Source: an uncultured Novosphingobium sp. (GTDB taxonomy: Bacteria > Pseudomonadota > Alphaproteobacteria > Sphingomonadales > Sphingomonadaceae). From it: a stretch of 17,435 nucleotides of DNA. This document shows positions 13,078 through 17,435 of this stretch, one piece after another; the first letter of the stretch is position 1; every line of letters begins with the position of its first letter. The DNA lies in the NCBI GenBank assembly GCA_937897535.1, contig CALCQB010000276.1:1-17435 (forward strand), read 5' to 3'. Both the position numbers and the translations under genes were made by a program. The notes under the pieces were generated by a model. The model worked only from the letters and a program-made list of their open reading frames with translations, searched no databases and was not told the origin of the DNA.

Positions 13078-13557
13078 ATGAAAGCGCTCAGCAAGGTCAC
13101 CCGGTCGATCAAACCGGCCGAGGTGGAAAAGAACTGGCATCTGATCGATGCCGATGGACTGGTGGTCGGGCGTCTCGCCGTGGTCATCGCCAATCGTCTG
13201 CGCGGCAAGCACAAGCCGAGCTTTACCCCGCACGTCGATTGCGGCGACCATGTGGTCGTGATCAACGCCGACAAGGTCAAGCTGACGGGCAACAAGCTCA
13301 AGCAGAAGACCTATTACAAGCACACCGGTTATGCCGGCGGAATCAAGGAAGTGACCGCCGACAAGGTGCTCGACGGCCGGTTCCCCGAACGCGTGCTGGA
13401 AAAGGCGGTTGAACGCATGGTCCCGCGCGGGCCGCTGGGCCGCGCCCAGATGCGCGCGCTGCACCTTTACGCCGGCACCGAGCATCCGCATGCGGGCACC
13501 CAGCCCCAGCCGCTCGACGTTGCTGCCATGAACCGCAAGAACAAGGTGGGCGCATGA
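13078..13557 (+). CDS. rplM: 50S ribosomal protein L13
   Basis: A 159-aa protein of the large ribosomal subunit. Family blocks are seen throughout: [17 protein letters not shown] (about 18-34), [33 protein letters not shown] (41-73), [13 protein letters not shown] (79-91) and [25 protein letters not shown] (118-142). It is about 15 residues longer than E. coli L13 at the C-terminus, which is usual in alphaproteobacteria. AGAGGA precedes the ATG. The stop TGA overlaps the rpsI start as ATGA, the conserved rplM-rpsI coupling that keeps L13 and S9 in balance. Confidence 0.98.
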   Translation: MKALSKVTRSIKPAEVEKNWHLIDADGLVVGRLAVVIANRLRGKHKPSFTPHVDCGDHVVVINADKVKLTGNKLKQKTYYKHTGYAGGIKEVTADKVLDGRFPERVLEKAVERMVPRGPLGRAQMRALHLYAGTEHPHAGTQPQPLDVAAMNRKNKVGA

Positions 13558-14063
13558 TGTCTGATTCAGCCAACACAGAAACCGTCTCCGATCTCGCCGA
13601 TCTCGGCGCCATCGCCGAAACTCCGGCCGCTCCTGCCGCTCCCACGATGCCGCTGCGCGACAAGATCGTCGATGCCCAGGGCCGCGCCTATGCCACCGGC
13701 CGCCGCAAGGATGCCGTGGCCCGCGTGTGGATCAAGCCCGGTTCGGGCAAGGTGACCATCAACGGCCGCGATCAGGAAGTGTACTTCGCCCGCCCGACCC
13801 TGCGTCTGGTGATCGACCAGCCGTTCCAGATCTCTGACCGCGCCGGCCAGTACGATGTCGTTGCCACCGTCAAGGGCGGCGGGCTTTCGGGCCAGGCCGG
13901 TGCCGTCAAGCACGGCATTTCGCAGGCGCTGACCAAGTTCGAGCCGGTGCTGCGCAGCACCGTCAAGGCCGCCGGGTTCCTGACCCGCGACAGCCGCGTG
14001 GTCGAACGCAAGAAGTACGGCAAGGCCAAGGCCCGCAAGAGCTTCCAGTTCTCGAAGCGCTAA
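13554..14063 (+). CDS. rpsI: 30S ribosomal protein S9
   Basis: A 169-aa protein of the small subunit. The S9 core begins near residue 46 ([28 protein letters not shown]) and includes [28 protein letters not shown] and the basic C-terminal tail [17 protein letters not shown], which reaches the ribosomal P site. An acidic, Ala/Pro-rich N-terminal extension of about 40 residues, absent from E. coli S9, is common in alphaproteobacteria. Two adjacent ATGs (13554 and 13557) are possible starts; 13554 gives the ATGA overlap with rplM. The gene ends the operon with a strong terminator 32 bp downstream. Confidence 0.98.
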   Translation: MMSDSANTETVSDLADLGAIAETPAAPAAPTMPLRDKIVDAQGRAYATGRRKDAVARVWIKPGSGKVTINGRDQEVYFARPTLRLVIDQPFQISDRAGQYDVVATVKGGGLSGQAGAVKHGISQALTKFEPVLRSTVKAAGFLTRDSRVVERKKYGKAKARKSFQFSKR

Positions 14064-14095
14064 GCTAGTCGGTCCACACCGATACGCGAAAAAAT

Positions 14096-14124
14096 GGGGT
14101 CGGCCGCAAGGTCGGCCCCTTTTT
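14096..14124 (+). terminator. Rho-independent terminator of rplM-rpsI
   Basis: GGGGTCGGCC (14096-14105) pairs with GGTCGGCCCC (14110-14119), including two G-T pairs, around a GCAA tetraloop, and is followed by TTTTT. An A-tract on the 5' side extends the stem. Confidence 0.93.
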
Positions 14125-14142
14125 CATGGAACAGGGAGAGCA

Positions 14143-14844
14143 ATGACCCAAGCGCGCGATCAATCGACCCACCCCGCCCGGACCCCGGTGATGCAGCAAT
14201 GGCGCTGGATGACCGGTGCGCTGGGGGCGGCCATGGCGATCAGCCTGACCGGTCTGGCAGGCTGGCTCGCTCCGGGCGCCAGTCCGGCGCTGCCGTGGCT
14301 GGTGGCCTCGATGGGGGCTTCGACCGTATTGATCTTCATGGTCCCGGCCAGTCCGCTGGCCCAGCCCTGGCCGGTCGCGGGCGGGCATCTGCTCGCCGCC
14401 ACGATGGGATTGCTGGCCAGGGACCAATTGCCCGAACCGTGGCTGGTCACCGGCCTCGCGGTGGGCCTGGCGATTGCCGGAATGAGCCTGCTGCGCTGCC
14501 TGCATCCACCAGCCGGCGGCACCGCCCTGATCGCTACGCTGTCCGCGCCTGGTGCGCCGCGCAACTGGCAGTTCCTGCTCTCACCCCTGGCGATCAATCT
14601 GACGGTCCTGCTGGTCTGCGGGCTGGTCTGGCACCGTCTGACCGGCCATACCTATCCGCACCGGCCCGCGCCGGTTCCATCTCCGGCGGCCTGGGCCGGC
14701 CATATCGAGGATGCGGATCTGGATGCGGTGCTGGCCGGTTGGGACGAGCAGCTCGACGTCAGCCGCGACGATCTGCTGGCCTTGATCCATGCCGCTGAGG
14801 CGCGCGTCCTCGCCCGGTTCCAGTCAGGAACCACCAAGCCCTGA
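14143..14844 (+). CDS. HPP-family integral membrane protein
   Basis: A 233-aa protein with four to five membrane segments and the family's signature His-Pro-Pro at residues 121-123 (RCLHPPAGGTALIA). The other conserved block is MGASTVLIFMVPASPLAQPWPVAGGH (57-82). HPP proteins are inner-membrane proteins; some cyanobacterial members have been linked to nitrite transport, but the role here is unknown. After the last membrane segment a hydrophilic tail (about 185-225, including DADLDAVLAGWDEQLDVSRDDLLALI) resembles the linker that in longer homologues leads into CBS domains. This protein stops there. GGGAGAG lies 2-8 nt upstream of the ATG. Its 3' end overlaps the convergent metallophosphoesterase gene by 21 bp. 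Confidence 0.88.
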   Translation: MTQARDQSTHPARTPVMQQWRWMTGALGAAMAISLTGLAGWLAPGASPALPWLVASMGASTVLIFMVPASPLAQPWPVAGGHLLAATMGLLARDQLPEPWLVTGLAVGLAIAGMSLLRCLHPPAGGTALIATLSAPGAPRNWQFLLSPLAINLTVLLVCGLVWHRLTGHTYPHRPAPVPSPAAWAGHIEDADLDAVLAGWDEQLDVSRDDLLALIHAAEARVLARFQSGTTKP

Positions 14845-15672
14845 TGGCTGGACGAGCGGTCGGAGCGGAGCGGCGGATACTTCGCCGGGCAAGGGTCCGG
14901 TTGGCACTTCGCCAACCTGGATAACGGCGGTCGGCTGGTGCTCGCGATTGCGGGCCGACACCGCGACACCCGCCGCGCCGATCTCGATCCGGTTGTAGCT
15001 GGCCGGGGTCGAGCGCAGCCGGGTCGACAGCGTCCCGGCACCGATCATCCGCAGCGGGCCTTGCGGCGTTTCGCGGATCAGGTCGAACGGATCGTGGACA
15101 TGGCCGGTCAGCACCGCGGCAACCTTGCGCCCGGCCAGCGCCGCCATCGCCGCCTCGCCGCCGATCGTCAGCCGCCGCCCGTCCGGCGCGCGCTCAAGCA
15201 GCGGATGATGCGCGGTGACGAACACCCGGGTCCCGGCCGGCAGCGCGTCGATCGCCGCCAGGGTCTGGGCCAGCGCAGGCGGGCGGACCCAGCCCTCGAC
15301 CCACGGCCAGCGCGGCTGGGCGCGGGTGGTGGTCTTGAGCGGGACGACCGCGAAACCGGGAAAGTCGAGCTCGCGCTCGATCAACCGTTCGATCGCGTGG
15401 TAGCGGCGGTAGGGGGCCACAAAACGCTCGAGCAGGTTGAAATAGGGCAGGTCATGATTGCCGACCTCGACCGTGACCGGCACCCCAAGGGCGGTGATCC
15501 AGTCACAAGCGGCGCGGAACTCATGGTGGCGCGCCCGCATGGTCAGGTCCCCGGTGATCAGCACCGCGTCGGGCCGCTCGGCTGCGATTGCACTGCGCAC
15601 CCAGTCGAGCGCAACCGCATCTTCGCGGCCGAAGTGAAGATCGCTGATATGGAACAGGGTCAGTGCGGCCAT
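14824..15672 (-). CDS. Calcineurin-like metallophosphoesterase (class III phosphodiesterase type)
   Basis: A 282-aa cytoplasmic metallo-enzyme with all core metal-binding motifs in order: D11-L-H13 (HISDLHFG), G41-D42 (LITGDLTMRARHHEF), G71-N-H-D74, H155 and H156 (TAHHPLL) and G190-H-V-H193. The order and the DLH...GNHD spacing match the CpdA/cyclic nucleotide phosphodiesterase branch, but the substrate could be another phosphodiester or nucleotide. The last ~45 residues (from about 238) are a Pro-rich tail not needed by the fold. The ATG at 15672 overlaps the TGA of the upstream small membrane protein by one base (TGATG), so the pair should be coupled. Its 3' end overlaps the HPP-family gene on the other strand. 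Confidence 0.9.
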   Translation of the reverse strand: MAALTLFHISDLHFGREDAVALDWVRSAIAAERPDAVLITGDLTMRARHHEFRAACDWITALGVPVTVEVGNHDLPYFNLLERFVAPYRRYHAIERLIERELDFPGFAVVPLKTTTRAQPRWPWVEGWVRPPALAQTLAAIDALPAGTRVFVTAHHPLLERAPDGRRLTIGGEAAMAALAGRKVAAVLTGHVHDPFDLIRETPQGPLRMIGAGTLSTRLRSTPASYNRIEIGAAGVAVSARNREHQPTAVIQVGEVPTGPLPGEVSAAPLRPLVQPSGLGGS

Positions 15673-15938
15673 CAGATCCGTCCACTCAGCAGCAACCAGG
15701 CCGATCCCAGGTTGACCGCCGAATACAACGCATAGAACCAGGCCCAGGTTGCCGAGCCATGCGCGATCATCAGCATCGCCCCGGCCAGCATCACGAATTC
15801 GAGCAACAGGCTGAACCGGCCGCCCATCTGCTGGAAAAACCATGGCACCCGTCCGAGCAGCGGGTGATCGCTGTCGAGCACCGCCCGGTGCGCAGCGAAA
15901 TTACCGATCCCGAGCAGGAAGACGAAAAGCAGGCCCAT
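15672..15938 (-). CDS. Small integral membrane protein, function unknown
   Basis: An 88-aa protein with about three hydrophobic segments: MGLLFVFLLGIGNFAAH (1-17), LLLEFVMLAGAMLMIAHG (44-61) and TWAWFYALYSAVNLGSAWLLL (64-84). The pattern predicts an inner-membrane protein. I do not recognise a named family. GGGGGG directly abuts the ATG at 15938, an unusually short spacing. The same frame is open for 14 further codons upstream, to a TAG, with no standard start codon, so 15938 is the best start. It overlaps the metallophosphoesterase start by one base, suggesting a two-gene unit. A weak promoter candidate (TTGCCA near 16002-16007, GATTAG near 15978-15983) lies upstream on the minus strand. Confidence 0.75.
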   Translation of the reverse strand: MGLLFVFLLGIGNFAAHRAVLDSDHPLLGRVPWFFQQMGGRFSLLLEFVMLAGAMLMIAHGSATWAWFYALYSAVNLGSAWLLLSGRI

Positions 15939-16170
15939 CCCCCCGTCATAGCCGAGTCGCGCGGCAAGGCCAGCAGGCTAATCGGGCAATGTGTGTTAGA
16001 CTGGCAATACACTCACCGGGTCCAGTTGGTCGTTGGTCGAGCCGGACGGTGGTTCATCCCCCCGCACAAGCCGCAAATCGAACCCGGCTGGCCGGAGCCG
16101 TCCGCCGCTCTATCCCGGTCCGTGGCGCAACCCAGTCCCCCGCCGCGCCGACCACAACAGGAGAACTGCC

Positions 16171-16434
16171 ATGAACCGGTTTCTCGCTTCTACCCTGGCC
16201 CTCGCGCTGCTCGGCGCCGGGGCTGCACAGGCCCAGACCGCGCAGGTCCGCTACGCCGATCTCAACCTTTCGAGCGCAGCCGGCCAGGCCGAGCTCGATC
16301 GCCGGATCGAAGCCGCCGCGCGCCGCGCCTGCGCCGCCGAGCTGTCCACGGGCAGCCGGATCGAAAATCGCGACGACCTCAGTCGCTGCAAGGCCCTGGT
16401 CCGCGCCCAGGTTGCCGCTGCCCTCAAAGCCTGA
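16171..16434 (+). CDS. UrcA family protein, small secreted
   Basis: An 87-aa protein with a Sec signal peptide (cleavage likely after AQA at residue 22). The mature part begins with the UrcA-family signature VRYADLNLSSAAGQAELDRRIEAAARRAC (26-54). Two cysteines, C54 and C73, are spaced as usual for the family and may form a disulfide in the periplasm. The family is named after a Caulobacter gene strongly induced by uranium; its biochemical role is not known, and most sphingomonads carry several paralogues. AGGAGA is 6 nt upstream of the ATG, and a strong terminator follows 12 bp after the stop, so this is a single-gene unit. Confidence 0.92.
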   Translation: MNRFLASTLALALLGAGAAQAQTAQVRYADLNLSSAAGQAELDRRIEAAARRACAAELSTGSRIENRDDLSRCKALVRAQVAAALKA

Positions 16435-16446
16435 GGCAGCGCGCAT

Positions 16447-16490
16447 ACGGCCCCGGGGCAGACCAGTCCCCCGCTCCCGGGGCCGTTTTT
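16447..16490 (+). terminator. Rho-independent terminator of the UrcA-family gene
   Basis: ACGGCCCCGGG (16447-16457) and CCCGGGGCCGT (16476-16486) pair perfectly across an 18-nt loop and are followed by a T-run (16486-16490). Confidence 0.93.
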
Positions 16491-16498
16491 CAAGAGTG

Positions 16499-16515
16499 CG
16501 CTGAGCAGCTCAGCG
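16499..16515. repeat. Short perfect palindrome at the compositional boundary
   Basis: CGCTGAG-CAG-CTCAGCG is a 7-bp inverted repeat with a 3-nt centre. It lies 9 bp beyond the UrcA-gene terminator, just where the AT-richer accessory-looking sequence begins. It could be a hairpin, a protein site or a trace of an insertion junction; nothing else supports one of these. Confidence 0.4.
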
Positions 16516-16536
16516 ATTGGATTGACCCAAGCCTAG

Positions 16537-16728
16537 GTCGGCAGCAGGCATCGCGAGCTGAAACGCCGCAATGTGTCCTACGCGCAGCTAGTCGATAAGC
16601 AGGCCGCAATCGGCGTAGTGGACTCTGAGCCGAATATCAGGAACAAGTTGAGCCGTGGAAAATTTACAGCGGTGTTCTTGATACTATGCTTAGAGGCTAT
16701 CGGCTCTATATCGCTGCGATTGGACTAG
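16537..16728 (+). pseudogene. DUF6471-domain protein remnant, 5' end lost
   Basis: The frame from 16552 encodes RELKRRNVSYAQLVDKQAAI, then GVVDSEPNIRNKLSRGKF and TAVFLILCLEAIGSISLRLD, which I recognise as most of a DUF6471 domain, a small helical domain of unknown function common in alphaproteobacteria. The natural C-terminal end and stop (TAG at 16726) are present. An in-frame TAG at 16534 cuts it off upstream, and no ATG, GTG or TTG start precedes the domain. The next frame carries DWIDPSLGRQQA (from 16515) just upstream, possibly the original N-terminus displaced by a frameshift. Its 3' end overlaps the next gene's start by 43 bp. Decay is the simplest explanation; a rare start or frameshift cannot be excluded. 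Confidence 0.68.
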
Positions 16729-17435
16729 CTCTAGCTGGGGCTACTCCACCAAATGAAAAACCCGTAAATAAGGCAACCCCCCAACAGGTAAATCCACCCC
16801 CAACGCTTGCACCGGATTACACTCCTAATCCCGATAAACAGGATGGAGGTTGTTACAGCGCCAAAAACCCCGACAGCGCCGATCTGTGCGCCCAGTTGCG
16901 CGCAGCCATAGCCGCTGAAAGAGCGGCGGATACCGCACGGTGGGGGAATATCATTGCGGGTGTCGCGGCGGCACTTTCGTTCGCCAGCATTATTCTCGTT
17001 TTGCGCGCTCTGCGCCAAACCGATGAATCTTTGAAGATTTCGCAACGAGATCGCGCCACCGCTACGCGCAGAGCCATCGCTCAGTCCGAAGAAAGTAAGG
17101 AAGCGCTCGGAATAGCAAGGCAGAACGCCGATGCCGCCTCTGTGCATGCCAAAATTGCAGAGACGACAGCCGATCACCAACTTAGACCATATCTCGCGAT
17201 TGAGAAAATCCTCCCCGAAAAGCCAACTCTGGAAACCGATACGATTCAAATCGTATTTAAGAACTTCGGCCAAACTCCTGCACAAAACATTCGCAAAGAA
17301 ATGGGCGTTGCCTTTGCCCCAGTTGGAATTGATAGCTGGCCGATACCTATCGCCAAGATTGACCTTGGGCGTGAAATTGCACCGGGCCATTCCCAAAAAT
17401 CGACCATCGAGTTGTCCCTTTGGGGAGAAGAGTGG
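16686..17435 (+). CDS. Exported/membrane-anchored hypothetical with coiled coil (partial, runs off window)
   Basis: The frame is open from the ATG at 16686 to the last base (250 codons, no stop). The order is: a signal-peptide-like N-terminus (MLRGYRLYIAAIGLALAGA, 1-19), a Pro/Asn-rich stretch (20-55), a short conserved-looking motif CYSAKNPDSADLCAQLRAA (56-74, two cysteines), a membrane helix (about 88-107, NIIAGVAAALSFASIILVL), a coiled coil (110-165), then RPYLAI and a beta-type domain with KNFGQTPAQNIR (192-203). I recall similar unnamed proteins with an ATPPQ...DSADLCAQ pattern in other sphingomonads, often in accessory regions; no function is known. Codon use is clearly AT-richer than elsewhere in the window. 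No good ribosome binding site precedes the ATG. Homology is from memory. Confidence 0.8.
   Translation, partial: MLRGYRLYIAAIGLALAGATPPNEKPVNKATPQQVNPPPTLAPDYTPNPDKQDGGCYSAKNPDSADLCAQLRAAIAAERAADTARWGNIIAGVAAALSFASIILVLRALRQTDESLKISQRDRATATRRAIAQSEESKEALGIARQNADAASVHAKIAETTADHQLRPYLAIEKILPEKPTLETDTIQIVFKNFGQTPAQNIRKEMGVAFAPVGIDSWPIPIAKIDLGREIAPGHSQKSTIELSLWGEEW

Noticed and set aside
15663..16598. Plus-strand open frame of 311 codons crossing 15663-16598
   Set aside because: It crosses three better supported genes or their terminator and has shadow-like Arg/Pro/Gln composition; only its last codons (DWIDPSLGRQQA) may be of interest as a displaced DUF6471 N-terminus.
16731..17396. Minus-strand open frame of 221 codons at the right end
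   Set aside because: The plus strand encodes a signal peptide, TM helix, coiled coil and open frame to the edge; the minus frame shows no domain logic.
1..17435. CRISPR arrays, tRNA or rRNA genes, intact insertion sequences
   Set aside because: I saw no regularly spaced repeats, no tRNA-like cloverleaf or rRNA sequence, and no transposase gene in either strand.

Overview
The window looks like the chromosome of an alphaproteobacterium of the order Sphingomonadales. Base composition is high-GC with strongly GC-biased third codon positions. An IscR-type Rrf2 gene overlaps sufB, thiazole synthase is a ThiS-ThiG fusion, and there is a UrcA-family gene. The TTCGACAAGCTCAG inverted repeat is common in sphingomonad genomes. 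No tRNA, rRNA, CRISPR array or intact insertion sequence was seen. Most of the window is core housekeeping. Only the last ~0.95 kb, from about 16.49 kb, looks accessory.

Layout. (1) 1-946, minus: the start of the suf Fe-S assembly operon (regulator plus 5' part of sufB). (2) 947-1259: a divergent intergenic region with an IscR-proximal palindrome, a bidirectional terminator-like hairpin and a repeat-rich pyrD leader. (3) 1260-5900, plus: pyrD, a lipoprotein gamma-glutamyltransferase and an acyl-CoA synthetase, closely spaced. (4) 5901-6077: a convergent spacer holding a 19-bp inverted repeat pair. (5) 6078-8628, minus: an unrecognised 517-aa protein with a long Pro/Glu-rich tail, a tiny Ala-rich lipoprotein with a very strong terminator, and an unrecognised 175-aa protein. 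(6) 8772-9374, plus: a SAM methyltransferase whose stop shares a CTAG with the convergent thiSG. (7) 9371-10746, minus: a MerC-family membrane protein followed 5 bp later by the ThiS-ThiG fusion. (8) 10862-14063, plus: ctaA, a possible 42-aa ORF, an exported protein of unknown function, then rplM-rpsI with a strong terminator. (9) 14143-15938: an HPP-family membrane protein converging on a metallophosphoesterase that is coupled to a small membrane protein. (10) 16171-16490: a UrcA-family secreted protein and its terminator. (11) 16491-17435: a decayed DUF6471 gene overlapping the start of an AT-richer, exported or membrane-anchored hypothetical that runs off the window.

How they work together. 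Several neighbours share Fe-S, heme or cofactor themes: suf (Fe-S clusters), pyrD (FMN, quinone-linked), ctaA (heme A for cytochrome oxidase) and thiSG (the thiazole of thiamine). No single pathway links the window. The only clear functional units are iscR-sufB, rplM-rpsI and possibly merC-thiSG. I did not find a convincing complete new multi-gene system. The points most worth a second look are the decayed-gene/hypothetical junction at the right end, the merC-thiSG pairing under a Zur-like palindrome, the hairpin that would hide the ribosome binding site of the 517-aa protein, the small ORF at 12066, and the terminator-like hairpin between divergent genes at 1040.
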